Part shown: positions 11,301 to 23,379 of the stretch, in pieces
Position numbering within the stretch: position 1 is the first letter of the stretch
Layout: the number at the start of each line of letters is the position of its first letter
Source: Acanthamoeba castellanii str. Neff
Taxonomy: Eukaryota > Discosea > Longamoebia > Acanthamoebidae
Assembly (NCBI RefSeq): GCF_000313135.1
Contig: NW_004457442.1
Location: 63,945-127,944, forward strand
Length of the DNA: 64,000 bases
Direction: 5' to 3'
Notes under the pieces: generated by a model
Told to the model about the DNA's origin: nothing
What the model saw: only the letters and a program-made list of their open reading frames with translations
Databases searched by the model: none
Position numbers and translations under genes: made by a program

Positions 11301-14300
11301 GTGGAGATGTAGAGGACCGAGTCGTCGCCGGAGGCCACCATGTCGCGCGCGACGGCGATCTGCTCGGTCGTGGCCGAGCCCGTGTTCTCCGAGCTGGACT
11401 TGAACTTCTGCCAGGCGAGGTCCACGTTGCCGAACACGACGGCGATCTTGGCGTTGAGCTGGAACCCGTGCGCGTTGGTCTCGGCGCTGGCCGTCTCGCG
11501 CGTGACCTCGAACGACGACACGACGCCCTCGATGTTGGACAGCTGCGAGAAGGAGCCCGCCCCGTGGAAGGTGCCCGGGTTGACGATCACGTCGGCCCCG
11601 TCGAGCACGTCGTAGTGCGTGGGCGGCGCGTTGAGCACCGCGATCAGCTCCGGCACGCCCTCGAAGCGCACCGTGCTGGGCTCGCCCACGCGGAAGCCGA
11701 GGCCGTAGAGGTTGCCCACTGTGAGGGCCATGTTGTTGACGGTGGACGTGTCCAGCTCCTCGCCCTCCTGGTAGTGCGGCCCGCGGTAGCAGTGGCGGCC
11801 GTTCACGGCGAACGGGTCGTCCACGTTGGGCTGCGCCGTGAGGCTGGTGAGCATCACCTTGTGCACCGTCGAGTCGGCCGTCGACGTGTACTCGACGGCC
11901 ACCAGCAGCTCGTTGGCGTAGGTGTCGTCCACGTTGCCGATCGCCATCCGCAGCTCGCGGCTCCGCGTCGGCGCGGCGCTCGCGTCGACGGGACCCAGCG
12001 GCAGCTCGTACTCGAAGCGGCCGAAGAGCTCCATGCAGTCCAGGCGGCGGCACTTGGTGCCCGTGCCGGGCGCGTCGATGCGGAAGATGTGGGCCTTCTG
12101 ATCGGTGGTGAAGCCCAGCACCACCTCGGCGTCGCCATCGTCGTCCAGGTCGCCGGAGACCATGCGCAGGTTGATCCGCTGCGCAAAGGCCGGGTCGGCG
12201 CCCCACAGGGCCGGGCTCGAGGACGGGTAGGCGGTGAGGACCTTGGTCTGCTTCATCGGGAACTCGTCCTCGGTCTGGTCGATGGCGTACAGGTACACCC
12301 GCACCTCGCTGTCATCGGCCACGCCCAGCGCCAGCTCGCTCGAGCCGGAGCCCTCGTAGTTGGCCAGGTTGACCGTCACCGCGTGCGGCCGCCGGACCGA
12401 GCGCAGGCTGTTCTGCGACACCGGCGACAGGCCCGTCGTCTCGTTCTGCTGATAGAGCGTCCACGCCACCGTGCTGCTGTCCTCGATCCAAGCCACCGCC
12501 AGCTGCAGACATTGAACGTGAGAACGATGACCACGCAGAGAAGAGAGAGAGAGAACTTACCATGTCGAAGCCGAACATGCCGACGTCGCCGGCGGCGAGC
12601 GAGTAGGAGAAGCCGAGGGAGTCGAGTCTGGCCCCGCTCGGGAGCAGGACCGGGAAGGATGGGCTGCCGGGGATGGGCAGGGGCATGGCGGTGTCGAAGA
12701 GGTTGCGCATGATGGCGGTGCGGTCGAAGCAGCCGCAGGCCTGGAGGTTGGTGCGGCTGAGCTTGTTGTTGCCGGCGCCCCAGACCCCTTCGTCGTCGAT
12801 GGCGAGGTCCCACAGGAAGACCTGCAGCGCGCCCGTGGTGCCGTCGATGAAGCCAAAGACCAACTCCGGGTAGCCGTCGTTGTCAAAGTCGCCAGTCTGC
12901 ATCTCGATCTGGCCGCCGAGCACGACGGGCGAGCCGCCAATGGTGAGGCTCTTGTAGACGGCGGTGGTGGGCCGGTTGGCCTCAATGTAGGTGAAGGCCG
13001 CATGGAGGGCGCCGCCCTGGTAGCCGAAGAGGGTGATGGTCTCGTCCTTCCAGTCGTTGTCAAAGTCGGCGCTGGCGCTGGCCATGAGCATGCGCTTCTC
13101 CACGGGCGGCGCGTCAGTGGACTTGAACGCGGCGTTGGAGTCGGCGCACTTGGCCTTGACCATGAGCGCCTTCTTGGGCCGCACCGTGCTATAGGTGCAC
13201 GTGGGCGCATCGTTGGCACGGCGCGGCCGGAAGAAGGGCTCGGCCACGTGCCGCACGTGCGTGTTCTTGTAGTAGTGGTCCTCCGTGCCGGGGTAGGACC
13301 AGGGCAGCTCGCGCTCCTTGGAGTGGTGCTCCCTGTCGCGCCTCTTAAGACTCGTCGAACCATCGCTGCGCTTGGACTGCGAGCCGGCGCTGTCCTCATC
13401 GGTGAGCAGCGAAGCCTGGTCGGGGCACGGCGGCAGCTCGCCCGGGCACAGATAGGGCTCGCCGATCTCGTCGGCGAACTGCGTGTCGATCGCCGCGAGC
13501 TCGCACGACGTGTGGCCCACGCACACCGACGCCACGCGCTGCTCGACGATGGTCCGGGTGGCCTCGCAGTCATCGTACACGGTGACGCTGTTCTCCTCGC
13601 ACGAACCGTCGAGCTTGCCGAAGCGCGCCCACAGGATCTCCGAGATTACACCGCCCTGCGGGCACTCCAGCCGCAGCACGTCCTCCTCGTTGGCCGCCCG
13701 CGCGTAGAGCTGACCTCCGCCATAGCCACAGATCGAGTTATCGACCTCTGTGTGTATTGGAATGTTTGGCATGTCAACGTAAGGATCTCGTGTTAACCAT
13801 CATGTATACATATGATATTAATATAATTCGATAAAAGGAGAGGCGCGTACGAGAGCTTTTCAGGCAATACTCCGATTGGATGTCGATGTACCACTTGGCG
13901 ATGTGGCCACGCGACGCTGGGGCGTTCACGGTGAGCACCCAGTCGGCGAGCGCCGGCAGGCCCTTGAGCGAGGCCAGTTTCGGCACGGACGCCATGGTGT
14001 ACTGCAGCGTCGTAGGCGACGGCACTCCACTGCCAAGCGGCGCCGAGTCTGACGGACAGATGCCAGCAGCATCAGGCGTCAGAGTGCAGTGTGACAAACA
14101 ACATCAAGGAGGGAGAGGGGGGGGGACGCACTCGTGGTGGCGACTTTGAGGACGATGTCGGTGGTGATGTTCTTGGCGCGCGGGCTGGTGTTGGGCATGC
14201 CCTTGCGCGTGAGGGTGAGGCTCACCGAATCCGGGTTGCGGTGCACGAGCTCAACGTAGACCGACAGCGACGTGATGCAGTCGCCATCGGAGAAGCCCAG

Positions 14301-17073
14301 CCCCGTCAATGGGAACTTGCCCGGCACGTTGCCCTTGCTCTGCCACGGCGTTACGGTCTTGGCCAGCGCTCCTGATTTCCGTCGACACATGAGAAGAGAG
14401 AGCAAGAGGGAGAGAAAGAAAAAAAAGAAATTGGGGGGGGGGGAGTGGCAAGCGAACCGGCATCGAGCTCGTCGGTGTGAGCATCGCAGAAGGCAGGTTC
14501 GTTAAGGCCCTGGCCGCGGATGACGTGGACCGAGCCGAGGGTCACCTGCGAGAGAGCGGTCTCTAGGCCGAGACTCACCGTCTGCCGCTGCGTGAACCAT
14601 CCGCCCTTCCAGCGCTGGAACAGCGGACCCAGCACATTGGCACGGTCCTTGGCTCCCGTGTTGGGCGAAACCTACCCATGTACGTGACCAAGCCAACGTC
14701 AGCCAAGCTAATATTAAAATAAAAATAAAAATAAAAATAAAAATAAAGATAAAGAAATAAGAAAACAAAGAGATTCCGGAGGAGTGGCCCAAATAAATGC
14801 GTACCAGCTGAGCGAGGGTCTTGTCGAACATGGGGATATCGGTTCGGTCCTTGAGCTTGTCGGCCCAAGCGATGGATGAGGGCGCCCGCGAAGGCACCGG
14901 AAGAGCCACCTCGCCGAGACCCTTGACGTCGTAGATGACCTCGGCCTTGTTGATGGTGACCAGCGCCAGCGAGGACGGGTCGGTAGTGTACACGTTGCCC
15001 TTGAATCGGCCGGCGAAGTCGAACGACATCGTCAGCTCGTAGTAGGCGCACTGCGGGTTGTCCGGCTTGCGCCGACACTCGCTGTACCGGAACGCCTTGG
15101 CGTCGCCACCCTTGATGCCGAACTGAAATTGTGTGTGCATGTGGGTTAGCACGGCATCGCCACCGTGATGAACAGAAGGCTCGCGAAGGGGGGTATCATC
15201 GTACGAGAGGCTCGGTGGAGGGACCATCATGCCAAGAGAGCGAGAAGAGGTCGGCGTCCTCGCCTCCGACGCGGTTGTTGCCGTCGGCGTCGGCCAGCAC
15301 GACGCGCAGGGTCTGGTCTCGGAAGACGCGGATCTCGCCGTCGGCGTCATTGCTCACCACCTGCACGGTGGAGCTGGCGGGCGAGAACGGGCCATAGAGA
15401 AGGAAGCGCCGGGAGTCCCGAGAGCTGATGTCCTGGTTCGTGGCCTCGCGGCGCCAGATGAGGGTCACCATGGCCTCGCGCTTGTCGGCCGTCGGGCGCG
15501 AGAAGGTGCCCTGGGGGACGATGCACAGGCCCCGGAGGGTCAGCGAATCTGCTTGGGAGATGGGCTGGTTGTCGTAGGGCACCAGCGGGCCGCTCCACAC
15601 CACGTCGCGGACTGTCTCGATGCGGTCGCCCGAGGGGGCGATGCGCTGGGTGTTGCCGCTCCAGCTGACCTCGCAGATGGTTTGGATGGACGGGTCGCTG
15701 TCAGGGTAGGCACGGCCAGACACCGCGATCACGATCTCCTTGGTGTAGTCACCTCCAATGGGCGACACCGCCTGCAGGATCGGTTCGCCGTCGGGGTATT
15801 CTGAAAAGGGAAAAAGCGGTTCAAGTTAGTTCTATAGGAAGCCGAGTGTAGTGTTTCTAGGGAACGACGCACTGTTCTGGCACTGGGCGCCGTAGTAGAG
15901 GTAGTTGGCGCACACGCACTCCAACGCGATGGCGTCCTTGGACCACCAGCAGGTGCCGTTGTTCTGGCAGGCCGCCGCACAGGTGGGGAAGGCGACCGTG
16001 GCAGAGCGAGAGACGCCGTACACGGTCTGCACCTGCACCTGGGTCTCCAAGTTGGACACCTTGTCGGTCTCGGGCAGGGTGAGCGTGCACTTGATCTGGT
16101 TGCCTGATGGAATGGAGTGTGATGTGTTAGTGCCACGAACCCGGTTGGATAGAGGGGGTTTGAAGCCAGCCACGTACTGGAGATGGTCATCGACGACTCG
16201 ACGCAGGACATCTGGGGGCCGAAGATCTGCACCACGGGCTTCTCGTCCGGGTCGGGGTTGAGCTCTCGGCCCTCGATGGTCAGCTCCAGCTTGCTGCCCG
16301 TCGTGACCTCAATTTTTGTCGACGTTATGCGTGGCGCGCCCGGCTGTTTCCGGAAGGTGGTCCCAGGAAAGGGAATGCTCAGTAAAATAAAAGTGGTGTT
16401 CTTTGATCCCATTCGCCAACGTTGTCGTGGCAACTGGGTGACGGGGCGGTGATGGGGGTGAGGCAGGTACGTACCGCGGTGTCGGAGGTGAGCCTGGTAA
16501 TGGTGCCGCTGGCCCGCATGTAGCACGCGCCGTCGTCGTCGGGCATCTGGAGGCCCGAGGTCCAGCCGAAAGAGGAGCCCTCGGCCATGTTGCCGATGGT
16601 GTAGCGCTGGATCTCGGACCCCCGCTGGCCCTCGTCGTCCTGGCCCAGGTTCCAGGTGCAGGGGTCCCCGTCGGCGTCCTTCTCGTACATCTCGACCTCG
16701 ACCTGGATCTCGCTCTTGGTGGTGGAGAAGTTGATGTCCCACCCGGGCGAGAAGTCGGGGTTGATATCGTCGAAGGTCTGGCGCCAGAAGCACTTCTTCG
16801 AGCCCGTCGCCCCGATCTCAAACTTCCACACATACTCCTCTCCCGTATTGTCGTCGAGGCTGCGATCACAGAGCGATGAAGCGGGCTTGGTCAATAATCT
16901 CAGGCTACTTAGAAACTGAGAGAGGGGAGGGCGTACTTAAGGCAGCGGCCGGTGGTGTAGAGGCGGTCGACGCGGAAGGCGTAGTCCCCTGCCTGGCAGG
17001 TGGGCACGAAGAGCACGACCAGCGCACTACACAGCAGGAGAAGTGAACCCGCCACCCATTCGATTCGGCCCAT
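5370..17073 (-). CDS. Giant type I surface protein: SUEL lectin, FG-GAP and Cys-rich repeats
   Basis: Fifteen exons (17073-16937, 16859-16475, 16343-16178, 16103-15873, 15800-15205, 15122-14805, 14671-14458, 14371-14132, 14048-13851, 13747-12561, 12502-10934, 10841-10499, 10411-9040, 8945-7307, 7223-5370) join with consistent phases into 3,482 aa. Order: signal peptide (1-~28); an IPT/TIG-like segment (~175-230); an EGF-like Cys cluster ending in CQN (~280-306); a SUEL/galactose-binding lectin domain (~830-930, with ARFGKLDG and spaced Cys); FG-GAP/VCBS calcium-type motifs (DFDNDWKDE, GDFDNDGYPELV, GDLDDDGDAEVVL) spread over ~1030-1400; a charged Lys/Arg-rich stretch (~2330-2500); about sixteen Cys repeats of the DCAGVCNGTA...CGVC type with many N-glycosylation sites; then one membrane helix (~3433-3463) and a short tail. 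It is probably a cell-surface adhesion or recognition protein; the ligand is unknown. Confidence 0.85.
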
Positions 17074-18094
17074 GGTGTGGCCGCGTGCGTGTAGGTGATG
17101 GCTACGGGCTTTGTTTCCGCCCCAGGCGTCCGGCAGTGTGTGAAGGTGAAGTGATGAAATGAGAGTGGGCCTCTCTGGCTCTTTATGTCCCCTGACCAGC
17201 CTAGACTCGGTCGCCGGCTACGGTGAATAAGGCACTATTGGCAGTTGCCTGGGTCCGAGAGTAACTCTGGGCCCTGGTTACATAACTCCGGGCCGCGGTC
17301 GGCAGTTCCGTTTTGAGTCCAACCCGATCACACGGCCGACGCACTCGTTCGAGAGTGGGCGGACCACATCTGCGCGAGGGGACAAGGACAACGGGGGGGG
17401 GTGGCCGTCGCCCGGCGGGCACGGAGAAAAGGTGAGGAAGAAAGGCCGTTGCTGTGCGGCACAGCGAGCACAGAGAAGGTGAGAAAGGTAAGCAGTCGCC
17501 GGCTACGCCGTTGTCGCGGCTCTCCGCAGAGAGCAAGGGGCGTGCGATCCCGCACACAAACTGGCCAGCTTGCAAACAACAGCACAGAGCACGACACACA
17601 CAGGGGGTCTCGGGGGTCGGTTTTGATGGTCGTGCCCTTGATCTCCTCCCGGATCTTGATAAGTTCGCGCTCCTCCCTCTGGACTCGCTCTCGGTGGCTT
17701 TTTCATCAACGTGCACGCACTCAGAGTGGGAGGTGGCCCTAATTGCGCACGTACACACAGTCAGTTATTTGGGGGGGGGGAGTGGCGCGGCGAGAAAGGC
17801 GAGCGCGGGTCCTGCTGCTGGACACGTTGCGCGATCTTGTTGCGACGGGTAGATCCCCGGCAACGGCACGCCGAAGCTGCACCCCATCAACATATAAACT
17901 TATGGAACATGCAGAAGAAGCAACAATGTGTTCAATACTAAAACAAAATCAATAACGTAATGGTGGGCTCTCAAGGATCTGTGGTGGGTAGGTGGTACAT
18001 CGTTGCACATATCGTCGTCTTTGGGCTGGTGGGCAAACCAAGAAATGGGCGACCATGAACGCTTCTGAGCAGTAATGGTGTATTCGGTTCAAGA
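17074..18094. other. Intergenic region with one exon-like stretch
   Basis: About 1 kb between the start of the giant surface-protein gene and the 3' end of the methyltransferase gene, both on the minus strand. Most of it shows no coding structure. A minus-strand stretch at about 17697-17600 reads ERVQREERELIKIREE then IKGTTIKTDPRDP after an AAAAAG acceptor-like site. Its amino-acid make-up looks coding, but I could not link it to a start, a second exon or a family. Poly-G tracts occur at 17393-17401 and 17769-17778. Confidence 0.35.
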
Positions 18095-20521
18095 TCAGGG
18101 GAGCATGTACACCACCTTGTTCCTTCCCTCCATCTCCAGCTGTTAGATTGGGGTGGAGGGAGAGCGAGTCAGTACCGGCCCACCGCGAGCGGGGTATGGG
18201 GCGAGGACGGTACGTACGTAGGCGAGTTGGATGCGCGGGTCCCGCTCCATGAGGTACCGAATGAAGTCGTCCGTCACCACCACCAGTCGCCCGTCCTTCG
18301 TTCGTCTGTCGTCCGAACCACAGGTCCCCCGCGTAAGAGTCGGTTGGTGGTGGCTAGTGGGTGGTAGTGGTGGGTAGTACCTGTCGGGGAACTGCTCGGG
18401 GAAGACACAGCAGGGCACCACCGCGAAGCACTTGTTGTGCGCCAGCGCAAAGTCCACGATCTGCGCCCCGCCCGCCCACGACCACCACCAAAGAGCCAAG
18501 TCAGCCACCGGTCAGTGCATCGTGGCTGGTGGAGCGGAGGGCAGGTACGGGCTCGGTGGCCTGGTCCGAGTGCAGGCCCACCACCGCCGAGCAGTCCCGG
18601 AGAATAGCGCGCGCTGCCGCGGGTGCGAGCCGTTCCACCTCGGCCACCGTCGCCGGCTGCTGCGGCGAGGCAGCAGCGGTCTCCTCACCGCCCCCGTTTC
18701 CTTCGTCCGTTGGGGTCCACAGCCCAGGCTCGAACCACGTGCAGATCTGGCGGAACGCCGGCTTCTTCTGTTTCTTCAACTGTCTGCACACGACCACACC
18801 ATCGTCAACACCACATCCCGCATACGCGTATCACCGCACATGCATCACGCACACGCACCACCGCACCCGCACCACCACACGATGAATGAAGATGGGCGCT
18901 GGTACTTTTTCTGCTTTTTGTTGAGCTTGGCAAGGCGAGGTTCGATGAGGGTGGTGGGGATGTCGTGGCCGGTGCACTGCAGCTGGAAGGAGAGGTAGCC
19001 CTTGCCTCCCGCCACGTCCACCACTCCGCTCCCCTCACGCAACCGCTCCGCCCCGAACGTCTTTACCAACCACTCCCGGAAACTGCAGCGCAAGACACAG
19101 CACACGAGACACATCGCACGCGCACGACACACGCACACAACACACGCCCATACGTGAGCGTTGTGGCAAGTAGTAAGCGATGGGTGGAGGAGGGGGAATA
19201 CATTTTGGCGCGGGCGGATCGAGGGAGCTTGTCCTCGAACGGGTCGGAGGGGTCGTGCTCCTTCTGCCTGATCTCGGCCTTCTCCCGCCGGTGTTCCTCG
19301 ATACGCTCCCGCTCCGCCTCGCTCACAAACGCGTGTCGGTATTTGCACCGCTCGCCCTGATACGTAATTTCGCGATTAAGTTGGCGCACACAGCGAGCAA
19401 CATACGACACGATACGACACGGAGGAAGAAGACGGTGGTACGTGTTCGCACTTGCCCTTCCACCAAAACTTGCACAGCGGGGGTATCGCACTGCCGTCTG
19501 TCGGAAACGTGTGGCCGCGCGAGGTTGGTAATTGTCCGTAGAGCAGAGAGCAGAGCAGAGCAGAGAGGTGTACCGGCAGAGACCGCGCGCTCAGGGACGA
19601 TGGCCGAATGGCGGGACACGTACGTCGGATTCTTGCTCTCATCGGGCGAACGCCTGTGTCGTGCGGTTGTGCATGTGTTGTGTGTGCCGTGCGTGTTGTG
19701 TGACCAGCGAGTGTGAGTAATGGAGCGAATGACAAGAATGGTCAGCAATGGGAGATCAGCTCGAACCGGCGTGGGGTGAAGTGTTTGCCCCGCTTATTGG
19801 CCGGACAGCAGGCGTCGCTGCCGCTGGCAGCCGTGGCCGTCTCCACCCACTGCTTCACCAAGCGCAGGTTCGTCACCGTTATGCTCAGCGTACCCGCCGT
19901 CGTCCGCTCCGGAAAGCCCTCCGCCTCTATCGTGTTGCGTGTTGTGTGTCGTGTCGTGTCATGATTAGTTGGTCATCGGACGTTCACACATTGGTGTGAG
20001 GCACGCACCGACGACGTCGCCCGGTTTGACGTTCTTCGTGGTCCACCAGAAGCTGCGCTCCCGCTCCTTCTCCCTCTCCTCCGCGACATGATCGCCATCA
20101 GGGGCAGGACCCTGCCACGCGGGGAGGATGAAGCGGAGCTGGAGGACGGCGTCCTCGCCCGGCGCGAGGCTCTGGAGGTCGAAGAAGGCCAGGCGCCGGC
20201 CCAGCAGCCGCTTCACCACCACCCGCCCCTCGGCGCACACCCGCTCCTGGCGCTCCTCTCCCGGCTGCAGGTCCTCGAACGGCGCCAGCAGCCGATGGAA
20301 CGTAGACGCTGTCCGGCCTTGCAGGGCGCAGGTCTCCTGATCCTCCTGCCCAATTTGATTGAATTAAATCAGAATTTGTCTTTTAAAAGAAATGATCTTC
20401 TACGCCTAAGCTGCTTATCTATCGATCTCGGTTCACACGTGCGACCTCGACAACCTCGGGGAACTTGCGGCAAGATGTAATACGATACCCCCTCCGGCAC
20501 AGACACAATCTCGCGTTCCAT
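18095..20521 (-). CDS. OB-fold, CCCH zinc finger and SAM methyltransferase fusion
   Basis: Ten exons on the minus strand, starting at ATG 20521. Exon 2 onward: 20345-20009, 19926-19767, 19490-19442, 19356-19202, 19082-18906, 18783-18549, 18470-18382, 18305-~18218, and a last exon ending near 18095. The N-terminal part is a tRNA-anticodon-type OB fold (GRVVVKRLLGRRLAFFDLQ ... VKPGDVVEAEGFPERT). Splicing then builds a perfect C-x7-C-x5-C-x3-H zinc finger (CKFWWKGKC-EHGER-C-KYR-H) followed by a charged helix. The C-terminal half has SAM motif I (VVDVAGGKGYLSFQL), GLHSDQATEP and FAVVPCCVFPEQF, as in the METTL25-like group. It is likely an RNA-binding methyltransferase; the substrate is unknown. 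The end of exon 1 is uncertain (GTATCG or GTTCCC donor). The last exon looks frame-shifted or unusually spliced. Confidence 0.75.
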
Positions 20522-20709
20522 GAGAAAACAACATACAATGAAACAAAATGTTTATCATAAAAACTCGCCACAGCGAAATTTCTGTACGGTCACGTTTTGT
20601 GCTCGCGTCTCGCCTGCCACGGTGGCGACAGCCGCGATACGATCAGATCAGCTGACGGTGAACTAATGTGCACGTGGAGAGGGCGACGGCGGCCACGTCG
20701 CACGAGCAA

Positions 20710-22077
20710 TCACCAGTTGTCGTGCTTGTGTGCCTGGAGCCACTCGCGTGCGATGGTCCGCGCCCCTCCCTCGCCCGGGTAGCAGCCGTGCAGCCACCGG
20801 CCGTTTCCTCGGTAGCGGTGGGCTCGCACGTAGTTCTTCTCTACTGACCGTCGATACCTGCAGGCAAGTGCTGGTTAGCGAACAATGCCAAGTATGTGCG
20901 TGGTGATGTAGATGATAGAGTGCGTCGCAGGTGAGGTACTGCTTGGTCTGCGTGCTCTTGCCCTTGAGTGTGGCCTTGTTGACCTTCATCACCTTGAACG
21001 TCATGTAGAGCAGGTTGTCATTGGTCTCTGCGTCGATTGGGAGCAGCTTCGTAGACCTCCTGAACTGCGCTCGACCCTGTGTAGCGATCCGTTACCGTAG
21101 TGATATGAGCACACAACGCCTGGGTGTGCGGTGGTGCGTGTGCGTGTGCGGTGGTGCGTGTGCGTGGGCGGACGCGGGTGTTCGTGCCGTGAAGAGGCCG
21201 ATGAACTGCTTGTGGAAATACGAGCGGAGGAAGGCGAGCGTGATCTCCCATCGCCAGCCCTCAAACTTGAACGTGTGCGGAAGCGGGACATCGCGGCTGG
21301 CCGGCAGCGGGTAGTGCATTTGGCTGGGCGTCCAACCAAAATGCCACTGCCGCCAGTGGTCAGCCATGAGGTGCCCTCCCTGCCTGTCTCGCCGAAGCCG
21401 CTCGTGGTCAGCCCGGGCGCTCTCCACCTCGTCTTCCAGGTCGCCATCTCGACGAGCTCGTCGCCTGCGCAGGTCGCAGGCGCGCAGGTCAGCATAGAGC
21501 GACCTGAAGTACTGCGCCTCCTTCCGGTCCCACTTGCGCCCGACCTTGCCTCGCGTCCGCCGTCCAGCTGTTCCGCTTCTTCGTTTCTCCCGACAGACCG
21601 CAGCGAATCGCCGCCTCTCCTCGTGAGACATTATCGCGCAAGCGTCCCCGCCTCCTCCACGGCCATCTTCGTCTTCATCAATGAGTGGACTGATTTGATA
21701 GAGAATGGCGAGGAGTTGGGCCGCTTTCATCCGCAGTCTCGAGGTCTCTAAAGCACACTCACACGAACGGCGCAGTTGTCAGCTCGCGCAGGAGTGATTG
21801 CAAACCAAAGCTAGAGAGGGATGGACAGAGGGAAGTGCGTGGACGGACCGGCCATGTGCTCGCGCTCGGACTTGGCGCAGAGCGTGCTGATGAGCGTTTC
21901 CTTGTGTCTGGCGATGAACGCCAGCACCTGTTCGTCTGCGTCGACGAGGCTCAACAGGAAAGCGATAGTGCTGAGCGCTTCAGCACGTTCAGCGTTAGCC
22001 GTGGCTGTAAACCTATGCCTTGTCCCGCGCCAAGGAGCCGCATCTCTTCCTCCAACCTCGTCTTCATCTCCCTCCTT

Positions 22078-22112
<35 letters not shown>

Positions 22113-23379
22113 GGTCTTCGTCTTCGTCTTCGTCTTCATTTTCGTCCTCGACGTAGTCCTCTTCCTCTCCATCGTCGATATTACCGTCGCTTTCGTTATC
22201 GTCATCATCACTCTGATTGCCTGTGTCGTCACTCTCTTCATCCCTGTTGTCTACTGAGTCAGAGTTAGATTCCGAGCCGTCAGCGGTGTCCCACAGGCGA
22301 CGATCTACCGTGGCGGGCTCAGGCCACTCGACCAGGTAGAGCCGGGCAAGCCTGTCGCATGTCTCGAGGCCCAGCCTGGTGTCCTCTAGCACCATGCTCA
22401 CCACGGCCAACGTGCGCATGGCCTCCCTCCGCAGGTGACTCGCCGGCCCGTCGCTCGCTTCGCCGGCCCATTGCTGGCTGTCGGCGGCGTGGTTGATCAG
22501 CACGCGATGCACCACCGCGAGCAAGGGCAGGTCCGATTCGGAGGAGAGCCGCTGCTTGGCCGCCTTCCGCGTCTTCCTATGGGGTCCGGGCTCATCGAGG
22601 AGGAGATGGGCGTGTGCGTTGGTGCACAGCACCACGAGCGCCGAGGTGAGCCGTAGCGCTGCCACTTGCAGCCTCCACCCCAGGAAGCGCTCCCTGTTGC
22701 GCTTCTTGCCTCCGACGCGCTGTTTGGCGCCTGACCTCTCGTCTTCTTCTTTGTCCTCCTTGGGCTCTTCGAAGACTCGGGCGACTGCGGCGGGTGGCGC
22801 CATGACCGGTCGCAGCTTGCTCACGATCCAGCGCCTTAGGGCCAGCAGCCGGTCTCCCGCAGTCGCCCCCTCGCTCTCCAACCAGGCTAGCGTGCGCGGT
22901 TTCCGGCGCATCGGCTCGCCTGTGCCTGCAGCTTAGCAAGTTGCCAGCTGGCGTTCCCTCACAATCAAATGCAGAGGATGTAATCAACACATCATCACCA
23001 TCACCACGTGTACCCTGGTGCTGTACTCGGTACGGCACCCCGGACAGCTCGTGCTGCAACGCGTGGATGAGTCCTTCGGCCGCTCTCTGGTTGTGCCCCA
23101 ATCGCCACCAATGCGTTACCATGACTGCACCATGCGCTGATGATGATTGAACGGGCACACCATTGGGTCGAAGGAGGGGGGATTCTGTACCTGCTGGCGG
23201 CGTAGGTCGGTCTGGGCGAGGAAGGCCTGCCACACATGGTTCGACGGCGGGGCGAGCGGCCACTCCACTTCTTCGCCGCGCTCGCTGGCACCGAACCCAC
23301 GCTCGCGGTCTCCTACTTTTGAGGTTCGGTCAACCTTCTTCTTGGTTCTCCTTGTGCCTCGGTCTGAGGCAGACGACAT
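20710..23379 (-). CDS. Unknown 715-aa protein with acidic tract and conserved-looking C-terminus
   Basis: Six exons (23379-23191, 23086-23014, 22925-21849, 21747-21207, 21059-20940, 20857-20710) join with consistent phases into 715 aa; I do not recognise the family. The N-terminus is basic. The middle is Leu/Arg-rich and helical (RLQVAALRLTSALVVL...). An acidic run of about 60 residues, Asp/Glu with few others, follows at 22250-22050. Then come more helices (AEALSTIAFLLSLVDADEQV) and a basic linker. The C-terminal ~150 residues look like a folded domain rich in aromatics: KFEGWRWEITLAFLRSYF, TNDNLLYMTFKVMKVNK, NYVRAHRYRGNGRWLHGCYP. A 23469 start would add about 30 residues; 23379 was chosen because the sequence before it is low quality. 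The gene is divergent from the U-box gene with about 340 bp between starts. Confidence 0.65.
22050..22250. repeat. Trinucleotide-rich tract coding for an acidic run
   Basis: Imperfect TCGTCA/TCTTCG triplets (densest at 22079-22140) read on the minus strand as Asp/Glu codons in the unknown 715-aa protein. It is a coding microsatellite, likely variable in length. Confidence 0.75.

Noticed and set aside
17201..17758. A minus-strand gene covering most of the 17.2-17.8 kb gap
   Set aside because: Only a ~100-bp part has coding character. The rest is low-complexity frame without start, splice logic or family match.
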